Assembly (NCBI GenBank): GCA_032871835.1
Contig: CM065301.1
Location: 32,310,405-32,374,404 of the forward strand
Direction of reading: 5' to 3'
Origin: Dipteronia dyeriana
Taxonomy: Eukaryota > Streptophyta > Magnoliopsida > Sapindales > Sapindaceae
DNA length: 64,000 bases
The number at the start of each line of letters is the position of its first letter. Within the stretch, counting starts at the first letter, position 1. Positions 1 through 11,090 of this stretch are shown here, in pieces. Made by a program: the position numbers and the translations under genes. Below the pieces are notes generated by a model, which was not told where the DNA came from, searched no databases, and saw only the letters and a list, made by a program, of their open reading frames with translations.

Positions 1-240
1 GCTTCCAGCTTTTACCGACAGTTTAACAGTTCCCAATGCCCTAACTTCGGTTCCTCCAAAACCCCTCAATGGGACCTTTAGTGGTTGGATATCATTCCTC
101 TATAGACTGAGTTGGTCAAACACCTATACGCTCACAATGTATGTCGAGCTACCATTGTCAATCAGGATTTGTTTTACTTGTTTGTGCCCATTGTGAGCTG
201 ACACAACAATCGTGTCGTTTGGTCTGAACTCCAATTGAGA
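1..240 (-). pseudogene. Gyp-1 retropepsin-type protease fragment (Ty3/gypsy)
   Basis: Reading the minus strand gives a stretch with LIDNGSS followed by a region ending PLRGFGGTEVRALGT. This matches the aspartic protease of Ty3/gypsy elements, where D-x-G-S carries the catalytic aspartate. At least two in-frame stops follow the active site, so the copy is dead. It lies downstream of the gag pieces on the same strand, as expected for gag-pro order. The rest of the protease and all of pol lie left of the window. The family call rests on the motif and on context. Confidence 0.65.
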
Positions 241-467
241 CCTAGATGATTCACCTTCATACTTCTTTGGCTGTTCATGGCTTCCCTAACTTCAAACATC
301 CTTTCTTGGCTACTGCTTCAGGTATTGGGGCCACCGAAAATGGTGTTGATTGCCCCGCTATCCGATTTTTTCTTCAGGCTCTTATATCTCTTATCCCGAT
401 CCCTTGTGTGGGTATCCTTTTATCGATCCTCCCATCCTCTGAGGATGACGTTAGTGAGATGACCTTC

Positions 468-701
468 TCAGATTAGCTTCTCAATGTAATCCTTGACTTG
501 GTAACATTTAGAGGTTTCGTGGCCATTTTCTTGGTGGAATCGACAGTACTTTGTTATATCTTTTTTGGCAAAATTTGATTGCCTCGGGGGTTTTCTGTAT
601 AATTTTTTGTCTTCTATTATATTTAGGATTTCCTCCTGCTTTTTGGCTAACGTGGTATTGTTTGGTATACGAGCACCTTGGATTCCACCCTTTTCTATCA
701 T
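468..701 (-). pseudogene. Gyp-1 gag C-terminal segment
   Basis: A 77-codon minus-strand frame contains YCRFHQENGHETSKC followed by YQVKDYIEKLI. This is the shortened knuckle-like C/H pattern typical of gag in Tat/Retand-type gypsy elements (compare the generic pattern YCxFHxxxGHxTxxC). It lies between the gag capsid region (1003-1467) and the protease (1-240). The frame is not continuous with its neighbours, so the gag is fragmented. Role in the intact element: nucleic-acid binding by Gag. Confidence 0.7.
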
Positions 702-1002
702 TATATTTTCACCAGATTTTCCCTTTTTCTCTGTTGCCTTTCAGGTCACTTTCAACATTGTTTTTCGAGCTGCTTTCTTAGCTCTTTTAACTGCTGTCAA
801 GATGATCTCAATGTATAAATTCTCCCCCATGGGTGATTTGTTCTTCTTCCACCATGGCGCATCCCCCAACATAATCTATCATGCTTGCATATGTGGTCAG
901 TCCCTGCTGCCTTAGATTCAAGGTGAGGTGACTGTGTTGCAAGCTGTTTATGAATGCGGATACCACCGTGTCATCGTTTGGGTCCTGAACTTCTGATGCC
1001 TC

Positions 1003-1467
1003 CTATGAAAATCTAGTTAAATAGTCTTTTAATTTCTTATCTTTTCTTTGCCTCAAGGTAAAAAGAGCCGACACCGATTTCCTCCACTGGTTATTTCCCA
1101 TAAATTGTCTGGTGAATGCTCGTATCAATCTTTTGAAACTTCTTATGGATCCCGATGGTAATCCTCCGAACCACCTGGATCCTTGATCTCCTAATGGTTG
1201 AGGGAACATACGACACATAAGGGCGTCATCATAGTCATACTTAGCCATGACGCTCTGGTATCTCCTGATGTGTTCCTGCAGATCGGTATTGGCTTTGAAT
1301 TGCTCCATATGCGGCATCTTGAATTTCTTCAAAAAATGAGCCTGCCTTATGGTGACAGCGAATGGACTCCTAAAATTCCCGACCAGGGGGTTTTCTTGAC
1401 TTTGCTTTTTCTCCAAAGCTTCTATCCTCTTAAGAAGAAATTCGCACGCTACCAGGGGGTTCGCCAT
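1003..1467 (-). pseudogene. Gyp-1 gag capsid domain (Retrotrans_gag type)
   Basis: A 154-codon minus-strand frame holds the conserved gypsy Gag core: a stretch ending RMFPQPLGDQGSRWFGGL, then SIRSFKRLIRAFTRQF, then a TLRQRKDKKLKDYLTRF helix. These are the hallmarks of the Retrotrans_gag domain, which builds the virus-like particle. The order on the minus strand (5' LTR at right, then leader, capsid, knuckle, protease) is correct for a Ty3/gypsy element. The frame breaks on both sides, so it is a relic. Confidence 0.85.
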
Positions 1468-1733
1468 GCCTGTCTAACCTTTGGTGGATTGTGAACCCAT
1501 ACAGGTCCCTTTGCCTTCTAGGAGCGTGCTCTTCATCACTTAAATTTGATTGGGGCTTCCTATTTCGTCCATCTTACCTGTCTTCTTGCTCGTAATCTTG
1601 TCATGCATCATCGTACCCCATGGTACCCTCATGTGAGCTTGACTTCACACGTTCCTCCATTCTTCTATCTTGGTGCGGGTTATTTCTTCTACGTAAACGT
1701 TCTCTTTTGTCCCGTTTTTCAGCCCTATCTCTT

Positions 1734-1991
1734 CTAGGTTTTTTTTGGTGCACCTGGAGTAGTTGCCACGATCTCAGAGCGGACCTTAGGTCCTTGAGCT
1801 ACCACATATGTAGAGAGATGGTATGGTGAACTTAGATTTATAGTTGCATTTATGCTAATTCCTTGTCTATCAGTATCATCAATGACTTTCTGTAGGGATT
1901 CTTTAACTTGCCTAAGTGCATCTAGAGATATTTTTGTAGTCAAGTCCATTGTTGTAATGACATCTTGTCTGCTTGGCAGTGGTGTTCTCAA
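1734..1991 (-). pseudogene. Gyp-1 gag N-terminal region
   Basis: An 85-codon minus-strand frame lies between the primer binding region and the capsid domain. It has no recognisable motif. It begins with a basic/polar stretch and a predicted helical part (LDALRQVKESLQKVIDD). By position it is the variable N-terminus of gypsy Gag; the start codon is uncertain. It is disrupted relative to the capsid ORF. Confidence 0.45.
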
Positions 1992-2136
1992 CGGTGGATT
2001 TGTCCCCTGTGCATTGTTATCTACGACATTCGCCTCCCGTGAAACATCAAAGTTGTGCGAGGATGAATCTTTGTCACTACTAGAGACAATAATTTTGCCT
2101 TGTATGGCTAAACTTCTAGCTAATTACAACGTCGAA

Positions 2137-2163
2137 GGTTCGACCCCTCCTTCTAGCGCTAAT
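2137..2163 (-). other. Gyp-1 primer binding region
   Basis: Directly inside the LTR end (TGTTG on + at 2164), the minus strand reads AATTAGCGCTAGAAGGAGGG. This is where the tRNA primer site of a minus-strand element must lie, and it resembles the 'GGCGCTAGAAGGAGGG' leaders of plant gypsy elements. I did not assign the tRNA. Confidence 0.5.
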
Positions 2164-2836
2164 TGTTGACGGTGATTTGTTGATGGATCACACGTTGAGC
2201 ACAAAGTATATGATATCACACAATTGCAAATTATAAACTACTACGGAATTAATGAGAACACGAAGATTTTACTTGTTAAAACCCTAAGGTGGGGAAACAT
2301 CCACGGTTTCCAGTGACTTAAAGAAGAAATTCACTATATTGTAATGATTACACACTCAACCCTTTCATGGTTATTACTAAAGTCTATTTATACATGAATA
2401 GAAACCTAATTCGAGCAACACAAGTAAGTGGAATTGACGTGTTTGAGTCGTTTTATCCTTCTTTCTTGTTTAATGTTCTTCACGTATTGGACTTCTTACC
2501 TAATTTGGACTCTGGCATCAATAAGGGAATTCGCTTTCTTGTCAAAGTGTGCTTCGAGACACCTTATTGGAGTAAGACTCATTCTGTATGTATTTTATAA
2601 TATCCACGTGTCGATTTGCTGACCATCTATAAAATCCCGACCAAACCTTACTCATTCCGACCGATGATTCAGTTCCGACCAAGGGCTTTATCCCGACCAT
2701 CTTGATAACCACGATCGGTTGTTATGAAACCATCTCTGGTTAGCTTAGGTAGGTTGACTCTAGGTGATATGGCGTCTATAATTCTTGTATCCTTGGGTAA
2801 TTATACTAACTCATCATTCTTTAGATTTTACCAACA
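2164..2836 (-). repeat. Gyp-1 5' LTR (673 bp)
   Basis: The segment is bounded by TGTTG at 2164 and CAACA at 2832-2836, a perfect 5-bp terminal inverted repeat with TG/CA ends. It lies immediately upstream of the primer region and gag of the minus-strand element. On the minus strand it contains a good TATA box (GTATAAATAG, about 2383-2392). CopA LTR sequence starts directly after 2836, so Gyp-1 is inserted in a CopA LTR. The 3' LTR is left of the window. Confidence 0.85.
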
Positions 2837-5091
2837 ACTGTATAAGGTAGACACAATTCTTTAGTTAGTCTTGAACAATATTCATAACTTAAGATAAAGG
2901 TTGGGCACATTTATCTTGTTAAAGATGTAGATTCGTTTGCTAGCATTTGAGTGGGATTAAATGTGTTATGATGAGTCTAAAGTCATCAAAGTGTGGTGTC
3001 TTTGGCAAAAAGAAACTAGTGCGCTAGGTGCATTGAATTGGATCACAGTGAAATATCTTATCTAGAGTCATCAATGGATAAAAGTTTTTACTTGATGACA
3101 ATCAGAGAGCCCATCTCAATCCTGATAAATGATGGACTTATGGTTACAAGTGTTATCATTTGAGCCATCAATGAGTATGATTGTATAGCATAGTCAATCC
3201 TCGATAGTTTGGTGATATTCATTTGTTAATTGGTAGAGGACTTCGTTTATAGATATGGACACCGTGGCTCCACTTATTAAATGTGAGTAGAATATCATCT
3301 TATGGATATTTTGAGGTATTGGGTATTAAATCTTAACGTTAATTTTTCAATAGTATATATTGAAATATGGCTTTTGGACAAGTCAAAATAACCAAGTTCA
3401 CAACGTGGTCATATGAGTAAATATTGTAACTAGGAGAGCTATAGGCGGTCTATGAGCTCTTGGCGATTACTGGTATTCTTCACGAGGATACACTTATCTC
3501 TATTAAGATTTTCTAGGGTACGAATAAAGAACAATAACTTATTCTATCTTCATTTAAAAGTTCAATTTTAGTTCTTTAGTGGAATGAACAAAAATTAATA
3601 GATCGGACCTAAGTGAATCGTTTGTTGATTGTGATTAGGTTATGTCTATTGGGGCTTAATTTTAGATAGCCCGCCAAGATCCTCAATTCACACGAATTTG
3701 CATGGATCACTTGATATAATCTACTGTGCCAATTTCTAGGTCCATCTAGAATTGTTTATGGATTTAAAAATCAAAAAGTTTTGTAGAGGTTTGGTCATGT
3801 GTGAACAACACACGCGGGAACTCCTCAAAATACCAGAAATGGGCGGCCAGGGATTTGGGATTACTTTGGCGACCCTAATGAGGTACGATTAACATTCCAT
3901 TAATACATTAAGAATATAATTTGCACATTTTAATTAAACAGGTTGGTTGAATTATATTAATGTATAAATTTAAGGCATGTGGACTTGTTTCTTTTTTAGT
4001 AAGAAAGGGTATAGTTCACAAGTGGACTTTTTATCAAAGACCAATGGATTTTAAAAAAATGGAAAAACAATATATGGCCCATATACATATGGCTTGGGCA
4101 GCAAGGCTATGGATATTAGCTTAATATGTTATTTTGATTTTATTATTTTATTAAATATAAATTAATTAATTATTTAATTAAAAGACAAAATCTTTTTCAT
4201 TATAGGAGAAGGTTTCCTAGTGTCTTACTATTATTGATAGTATGATAAGTATCAAATACTTTATTTGATAAGTAGATAAATAAAAGGAATTTATTTATTT
4301 GGTCAAATTAGGAAGGTTTTTATAAAGTCACAATTTTATTTTTATTCAATAATTAGTTATTGGATACATTAACTAATGAGTTGGAATAGAAGCCTTGGTG
4401 CGGAAAAGAATTCTTCTTTGAGTGAGGATTCTCGGCCACCAAGTAAATCTTCCTTGAGAGAGGATTCTTTCCCACCAAGTAAATTCTCCTTTGGAGAGGA
4501 TTTGGACACATATATATGGCCTTGAAGAATTAAGCCAAGCAACAAGTTTTCTCCAAGACAGAATTCGACAAAGAGAGGTCTTAGAACCTTAGAATTTTGA
4601 GTGAAGAAAATTTGGTTCTTGCTCTAGATAAATTCGTCCAACTCTAAGATAGGTGTATGTAGAATTTGGCCAAGCATAGAGAAAAAAAGGGAACGTCTTT
4701 GTTTTCGATAATTCACTAGTATCCTTTACATCAAAAGGGTTTGGTTTACGCGAGTTTCAATCATATAGATTACAATTCACAATCAACCAAACATTCTTGG
4801 GTTTTCTCTAGGAGGATTATTGTAACTAACAAAAGAAAAGATTTTGTTTGTTTCCATCCTTAGTATACAATTCAAAGAAAGGGAGCCCACACTCTTAGGC
4901 GATTCACGTTCGTGATTGGATCAGAAGATCCTATGGATTCAATTCGGTACAACTTCAATCGTCATGAGAAAAAGGTACGATACTTTATTATATGTTAATT
5001 AATCAAGGGTTAAGGTTCATTCTTTCGAAGGAATTATATAAAAAATATAATAAAACTATTTTTTCGCTTCCGCTGCACGATTTTTCCTACA
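2837..5091 (+). repeat. CopA LTR, + strand, 5'-truncated by the Gyp-1 insertion
   Basis: The sequence matches the complete CopA LTR at 12245-14735 from about its base 190 to its end (terminal ...CCTACA at 5086-5091). Its first ~190 bp should lie beyond the other end of Gyp-1, left of the window. No coding sequence of CopA follows; opposite-strand CopA LTR sequence starts at 5092. It is therefore probably a solo LTR inserted in another CopA LTR. There is no gene here. Confidence 0.85.
4390..4520 (+). promoter_or_regulatory. CopA LTR promoter: tandem repeat array plus TATA
   Basis: About 2.5 units of a ~40-bp repeat, each containing CCACCAAGTAAAT and an arm pair such as TCTCC-TTT-GGAGA, run directly into a TATA-like CACATATATATGG (about 4507-4519). 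The same arrangement, with varying unit number, occurs in the other CopA LTRs. That it is the LTR promoter is inferred. Confidence 0.6.
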
Positions 5092-5773
5092 ACCTTCTCC
5101 AACTAGGAAAAAGATTTTGGGTTTTAATTAAATAATCAATTTTCATTTTATTAAATAATAAAATAAACCATTATTTTAGGTCAATAAACTTTAGCCCTTG
5201 TCGCCCAAGCCATATATATGGGTCATATATTGGTTTTCCATGTTATTAAATCTATTGGACATTAATAAAATGTCTACATGTGAACTGGACTCATTCTTAC
5301 TAAAAAAGAAAGAAGTCCACATGCCTTAAATTAATACATTAATATAATTTAAACAACCCATCTAATTAAAATGTGCAAATTAGATTCTTAATGTATTAAT
5401 GGAATGCTAATTACACCCCATTAGGGCATGCCAAGGATTGTCCAAGGATTCCCACATCCTTGGGCCGCCCATTCTAGGTATTTTGAAGAGCTCCCGCGTG
5501 TCTTGAACACATGACCGTACCTCTCCAAAACTTTTGGATTCTAGATGTACCAAGAAACTTGTCTGGTAGAATATATCAAGTGATCCATGCAAGTTCGTGA
5601 GGATTGGGGATCTTTGCAGGCTATCTAAATTTAAGCTCCAATAGACAAAACCTAATCACAATCAACAAATGATTCACTTAGGTCCGATCTATTAATTTTA
5701 GTTCACTCTATTAATTTTAGTTCACTCTATTAAAGAACTAAAATTGAACTCTTAGACAGTGATAGAATAAGTT
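5092..5773 (-). repeat. CopA LTR, - strand, left visible part of the outermost host LTR
   Basis: The sequence is the middle-to-early part of a minus-strand CopA LTR, starting abruptly at CCTTCTCC where the + strand LTR ends. It is interrupted at 5774 by CopA-1 and resumes at 33510 after the matching TSD: AAGTT at 5769-5773 and AAGTT at 33505-33509. This LTR is the oldest visible layer of the left nest. There is no gene in it. Confidence 0.85.
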
Positions 5774-6302
5774 TGTACAAAAAAAAAACAATTCAAAATG
5801 CGACGGAAGCATAAAATTAGGGTTTGGTATATTTTAAAATTTTTCCCTTTGAAAAGAAAGAACCTTAACCCTAGATTAATCAATGTATATTAAAAGTATC
5901 ATACCTTTTTCTCATGACGATTGAACTAGTGTCGAATTGAATCCACAAGATCTTCCAATCCAATCACGAACGTGAATCACCTAGGAGTGTGGGCTCTCTT
6001 TCTTTGAATTGTATACTTGAGGATGGAAACAAACAAAAACTTTTTCATTTTCTTAGTCACAATAATCCTCCAAGAGAAAACCAAAGAACGTTTGGTCACT
6101 TGTGAATTATCAATCCATTTGATTGAAACTCGCGTGAACCCGATTCGATTTTGTACACAAAACCCTTTTGATGTAAAGGATACAAGTGCACTATCGAAAA
6201 CAAAAACGTTGCCCTTTTCTCTTCTTCTTGGCCGAATTCTACACACAACAGTCGGATGATTTTTTTTTTTAACTATATAGGCAAAATAAAAAAATAACTT
6301 CT
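5774..6302 (-). repeat. CopA-1 3' LTR remnant
   Basis: It starts TGTAC (other copies TGTAGGG) and follows the minus-strand CopA LTR for about 529 bp. It then jumps at about 6302 into integrase coding sequence, so the remaining LTR, the polypurine tract, RNase H and RT are missing. The small frames here are LTR noise, not genes. Confidence 0.85.
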
Positions 6303-6640
6303 CTCAAGTCACTAACTAGGACCAGACATGTCAATGTGATGAAGTACTCATATTTACCTCTAGCTTGAATACTCATAGAACCACACACGTCAATCTGAAT
6401 CAATCCCAAACATTCAGAAGCTCTTGTGCCTTTCATCGTGAATGACCTTTTGGTCATCTTACCTTCCAAACATGATTCAAAAGTTGGTAGATCAACAAAC
6501 TTTAAGTCACTTAAAGGCCCATCACTAACCAATCTTTTGATATTATCAAGGCTAATATGACCTAGGCAAAAAAGATATAGGTAGGTTTCATCTTTTGATA
6601 ATTTTACTCTTTTATAATCAGGTTACATTGATTCTGTGTC
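6303..6640 (-). pseudogene. CopA-1 GAG-pre-integrase and integrase N-terminus
   Basis: The minus-strand frame contains SCLEGKMTKRSF, the end of the GAG-pre-integrase zinc-binding region, then ECLGLIQIDVCGSMSIQARG, the start of the integrase core with its first catalytic aspartate. A stop follows FITLT and the sequence runs into LTR-like DNA. The second Asp and the Glu of the DDE triad are gone with the deletion. Upstream sequence gives the LGHISLDNIKRL motif. It is a dead fragment. Confidence 0.85.
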
Positions 6641-7125
6641 TAACAAGCAAGAGATAATGCTATGCAAATGGAATAAACCATTTTCCAAAGTATCTTTGCA
6701 AGCAAATTTTTTTATTCCTACTAATAATAAATGCTTTATCAAAAGTAACCGAATATCCAAATTTATTTAAACAAGAACCTTATATTAAATTCCTCTTGAT
6801 TTGAGGTACATAATAAACGTCTACTAAATCTAAATGCCTATAAGAATCTAAACTGATTCTATTATCTCCCACTGCACTAGTAGACACCAACGCTTCATTG
6901 CCTAAATGCAAGTTAAATTCATTCGCATTAAGCCTTCTCCTGTCCTTGAATCCCTGAAAATAAAAATAAACATGATTAGTGGCTATAGAGTCTATGATTC
7001 AAGAATCTATAGAATTCACCAAAAAACATGTTTCAAGATAATTAATATTGCCTTCTTCCTTCTTGTCCTGAGACTTTGGGCAATTTCGTTTCCAATGTCC
7101 CTTTTCACCACAAAGGAAACACGTC
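6640..7125 (-). pseudogene. CopA-1 gag zinc knuckle and protease
   Basis: Positions 7080-7121 (minus) encode CFLCGEKGHWKRNC, a perfect CX2CX4HX4C knuckle for RNA binding. About 25 codons downstream lies the protease site, which reads IIDSIATNHV. In copia proteases this is D-S-G, so the glycine is replaced by isoleucine, and a stop codon sits just before it. Further along, LVSTSAVGDNRISLDS matches the protease body. The copy is inactive. Confidence 0.8.
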
Positions 7126-7149
7126 CTTTTGATCTTGGTTATTTTCTTT

Positions 7150-7853
7150 GTCTCCTTCTTAGTAGGTCCTAGTTAGTTTTTCTTCTATTGTTTCTTGACC
7201 TTCTTACGGGTCTTAACTGTAGCAACTTTACATATGGCATGAATCTTTTGTCCCTTGCCTTTCATAAAGATTTTCTTTATGCTTTGAACATCTTGCATCA
7301 GGCCCTACAAAGTGTATTCCTTATTGTTCAAGTTGTATTCCAACTTGAACTGATCAAAGAAATCTGATAATGAGTTGACGATAATGTTAATTTTCATCAC
7401 AACATATATCTCAGCACCATTGAGTTCGGCAATATTGAGATGTGCTATGACTTTCATCATGTGATCTTTCACAGCCTGTCCAGGTTTCATCCTAAGACTC
7501 ATGAATGCAGTCACTGCCTTTCTCTAAGTTGTCTTGGACTTCATAGTAAACATCTCTTGCAGAGACATCATTATATAGGTAGTAGTCTCCATTCCTTTAT
7601 GTTATTGTTGCAACACGTCAGAGATGGTGACCTTAATGTAAAATTTAGCCATCTCATCTGAAGATTTCCACTACTGATACTTATCTCTTTGCTCTTGAGT
7701 AGATTCATTAGTAAGATTAGGTGGTTTAGGAGTAGGCAGAACGAACTTATGTTTATTAGCTTGCAACAACAACCCAATTTTCCTTTTCATTGTAACATAA
7801 CTATCATTTGTTAAAGTATTATGTTTTATGATGTTGATTAGGGATGGGGTCAT
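7150..7853 (-). pseudogene. CopA-1 gag
   Basis: The likely start is the ATG at 7853 (MTPSLINIIKHNTLTNDSYV), the usual opening of copia Gag before a 'W/MKRK' segment. Further pieces include SSDEMAKFYI, AFMSLRMKPGQAVKDHMMKV and FDQFKLEYNLNNKEYTL, which follow the UBN2-type Gag. In-frame stops occur after RDKYQ and in several later positions. The intact protein would form the particle shell. CopA-2 carries the same region at 41200-41940. Confidence 0.85.
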
Positions 7854-9181
7854 GATTTCTTTAAAATAACAAAAATTATGTAAGAAAAAAAATCATGATA
7901 TAGCACTTTCAAATATTTATCTTGAATTAAATAAAATAATTCAATCGTAAAATTCAATTGTGATTCAACACCTATAAATGTTACGCCTCCTTTAGGTGTT
8001 CGCACCATCTACTAGTTAGACTAGGTCCCATAAAATTGTTAACACAACAACCAGCGTTTTCAATTTTAGCCTTACAATTTTATTAACAAGAACTCTTGGG
8101 AGGATATTAATAAAATCACATTAAGTGTGTTACCAAGTTAACGACTTTCAATATATTCCCTCACGAATATCCTTCCTTTGAGAGTAGATATCATTTGGGT
8201 CATTTGTCTAGTCTATCCTTGTAGGTAAGTATCTTGCTAAATTCCATTCATGAATACCCCTTGGGGGTTATTACACAAAACATAAAGCTCAACTAAACTT
8301 GGAGGACGTAGGTGTTCCGAAACACCTTCTCCCACTCAATTATTTAAGGTGTGTGATTGAATTCCATATAATGATATACCAAGTTATCTAGATGCCAATT
8401 AGATACCTAAATCATTCAATGCATGTTCATACCAAAAGAGATATATGAGTGGCACTCTTATTCTATATGACATGTCATCAAACAATGACAAATATTGCAA
8501 TAATTAAGAAAATATAAATAGCTACAATTTTGGTCCATCCTAGAAAAGCAAGTAAATTACAATTTTTGGAATACAAAAACTCCTTTCTTGGTAAACAAGT
8601 CTTCATGCGACCATCATCCATTTGCATACCCCTTGGCTGCCTCACATGGGTGTGTGCAGCTCTTGGCTCCATAAAGGGCTACCGAGCATAGCCCATGGCA
8701 TCCATAGGGCTGCCGTGCCCAACCCATGCCACAACAATCATGGTTGTGTGCTCCTTTGCACACACTATTGTTGCTATGGCACGCACGGTACCAAACTTGT
8801 TTCGGATGCTTCCAAATCTTCAAATCTTCAAATCTTCGATACTTGAATATATTACAACAATATTTTAAACAAAAAATTATTGTAGTTTTTTTATTACAAC
8901 TATAAAATAAGAAAAAAAAATTAACAATTACCAAGAAGGAAATTATGATGATGATAGACAACTCTTCTTGTTACAATCCCAAAACAAAAAATCATTGAAA
9001 TTCTAGGACCAAAATTGAGCAATAACAAATCACATTATAAAACATATATATATCCATACATTACAATGTAAATATATATGCAAATACCTAAAGTGTCATT
9101 TGTTTCTAAAGCATACATATTTACAATAAAAAGAAATAGATTCAAGTATATATACATCAATTAATCAAGGGTATAACCTGA
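7854..9181 (-). other. CopA-1 untranslated leader
   Basis: About 1.3 kb lies between the PBS and the gag ATG. It is AT-rich and non-coding except for a GC-rich block around 8620-8800 that is conserved in CopA-2 (42700-42890) and contains a hairpin (8732-8773). Short ORFs across this block are not supported. A leader of this length fits genomic RNA carrying packaging or dimerisation signals; that role is inferred. Confidence 0.6.
8732..8773 (-). promoter_or_regulatory. Conserved leader hairpin (CopA-1 copy)
   Basis: Outer arms CAACAAT and ATTGTTG enclose an inner stem TGTGC/GCACA with a 6-nt loop. In CopA-2 the inner stem is CGTGC/GCACG, so one pair changes T-A to C-G with pairing kept. This supports an RNA structure in the leader. 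The function is unknown. Confidence 0.55.
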
Positions 9182-9193
9182 CTTTGATACCAA
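9182..9193 (-). other. CopA-1 primer binding site
   Basis: The minus strand reads TTGGTATCAAAG one base inside the LTR end. It matches the initiator-Met tRNA complement TGGTATCAGAG with one change. It fixes the LTR boundary at 9195 and the element's direction. Confidence 0.85.
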
Positions 9194-9194
9194 T

Positions 9195-10712
9195 TGTAGG
9201 GAAAAATCGATTCAAAACGCGACGGAAGCGAAAAATAGGGTTTGAGTATATTTTAAAATTTTCCCTTTAAAAGAAAGAACCTTAACCCTAGATTAATTGA
9301 CATATATTAAAAGTATCGTACATTGTTCTCGTGACGATTGAACTAGCGTCAAATTGAATCTGTAAGATCTTCCAATCCAATAACGAACGTGAATCACCTA
9401 GGAGTGTGAGCTCCCTTTCTTTGAATTGTACACCTGAGGATGGAAACAAACAAAATCTTTTTCTTTTATTAGTCATAATAAGCCTCCCAGAGAAACAAAA
9501 AACAAAGAACGTTAGGTCGCTTGTGAATTATCAATCTTTTTGATTGAAACTTGCATGTACCAAGATTCAGTGTTGTACACAAAACCTTTTGATGTAAAGG
9601 CTACTAGTGCACTATCGATAACAAAACATTCTTTTTTTCTTTTTCTCTTTGCTAAATTTTCACACACCAATCTTTAGAGTTGGACGAATTTATCTAGACC
9701 AAGAACTGAATTTTCTTTTCTCAAAATTCTCTCTAGGCCGAAATTTCTCTCCCTTAGATTAGGGTTTGACCGAAATTTCTCTTCAAGAAAAGGTAGTGGC
9801 TGAAATCTCTATCTCTAAAAATTTGTCTTTGTCGAATTCCACATAGATATATATGTATATATATATATATATATCTTCTCAAATTCACTCCTAAAGAGGA
9901 TTTACTTGGTAGGCAAGAATCTTATCTGTAGGTGGATTTACTTGGTGACAAAGAATTCTTTTCAAAGAAGAATTCTTTTCCACACCAAGATTCCTTTTCC
10001 AACTCATTGGTGTATTTATTCAATAACCAAATATTGAATATAAATTAAATTTGTGACTATATCAAAACTTCCTAATTTGACCAATTGTCAATTTAGAATT
10101 TTAATAGAAATCAAATACTTCCTAATTTGACTAGATAAAAAAAATTCCTTTTACTTATCTAGTTATCAAATATATTATTTAATACACATCATACTACCAA
10201 CAATAGTATGACTGTAGGAGACCATCTCCTACTAGGAAAAAGATTTTGACTTTTAATTAAAAAATTAATTAGTTAATAAATTAATTAATTTCCATTTAAT
10301 TAAATAATTAAGTAAAAAATAATATATTAAGCTATTTGAAGAGCCCTAGCCACCCAAGCCTATACATGGACCTATATATTGTTTTTTCTATTTTAATAAA
10401 TCCACTGGACCATACTAAAAAGTCCACATGTGAACTAGACCCATTTTTACTAAAAGAAACAAATCCACATGCCTTAATACAATTCTAGATGGACCCATAA
10501 ACTGGTCTGGTAGAATATATAAAGTGATCAACGCAAGTTCGTGTAAATTGGGATCTTGGCGGGCTATCTAAATTTAAGCTCCAATAGACATAACCTAATC
10601 ACAATCAACAAATGATTCACTTAGGTCCGATCAATTAATTTTAGTTAATCCCACTAAAAAACTAAAATTGAACTCCTAAATAAAGATAGAATAAGTTAAT
10701 ATTCCTCACTCA
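9195..10712 (-). repeat. CopA-1 5' LTR, first part
   Basis: It begins TGTAGGG at 9195 (LTR 3' end on the minus strand) next to the PBS. It is interrupted at 10712 by Sire-1 (TSD ACTCA, 10708-10712) and resumes at 32637. The combined length is about 2386 bp. A long (AT)n tract (about 9844-9877) marks the likely TATA region. Next to it is a short ~40-bp-unit repeat array (about 9886-10012). Confidence 0.9.
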
Positions 10713-10914
10713 TGTTAGGTTTTAGATTTGTGTTGGCTTGATTCCAAAACAAAACTTCATTCCTTTGTAATGCTTAGTTGCTTAAGTGGTTTGTGATGAT
10801 GAGAGCTTCAAGGAAGAAAAGCAACTTCTCATGATGCAAAGTTCGTCTTCAAGAGGATTGGTACTATTCTTGGATGCTAAGGTATCGATATTCTTCTTCC
10901 GTTTGCAAGGCGTA

Positions 10915-11090
10915 AGTGCACATACAAACAATCCATTCATATGTGTCACTGCTTAGTTGTGCATCATTAAATGCGCACACACACACACAATTCATTCATA
11001 TGTGTCCCTGCTTAGTTGTACATCATTAAATGCGCGCACACACACAATTCATACATTTGTGTCCCTGCATCATAGCGCATCATTTGGTAT
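10915..11090 (+). repeat. ~58-bp tandem repeats in Sire-1 U3
   Basis: Three units each contain ATTCATNCATNTGTGTCCCTGC, then CATCATTAAATGCG, and are separated by (CA)n. The 3' LTR has the same three units (about 30595-30770). SireN has only one recognisable unit, so copy number differs between the related LTRs. Confidence 0.75.

Noticed and set aside
246..915. Several + strand ORFs at the left edge
   Set aside because: They are antisense shadows of Gyp-1 gag/protease.
8614..8961. Cys/His-rich small ORF in the CopA-1 leader
   Set aside because: The sequence block is conserved in CopA-2 but reading frames are not; an RNA structure explains it better.
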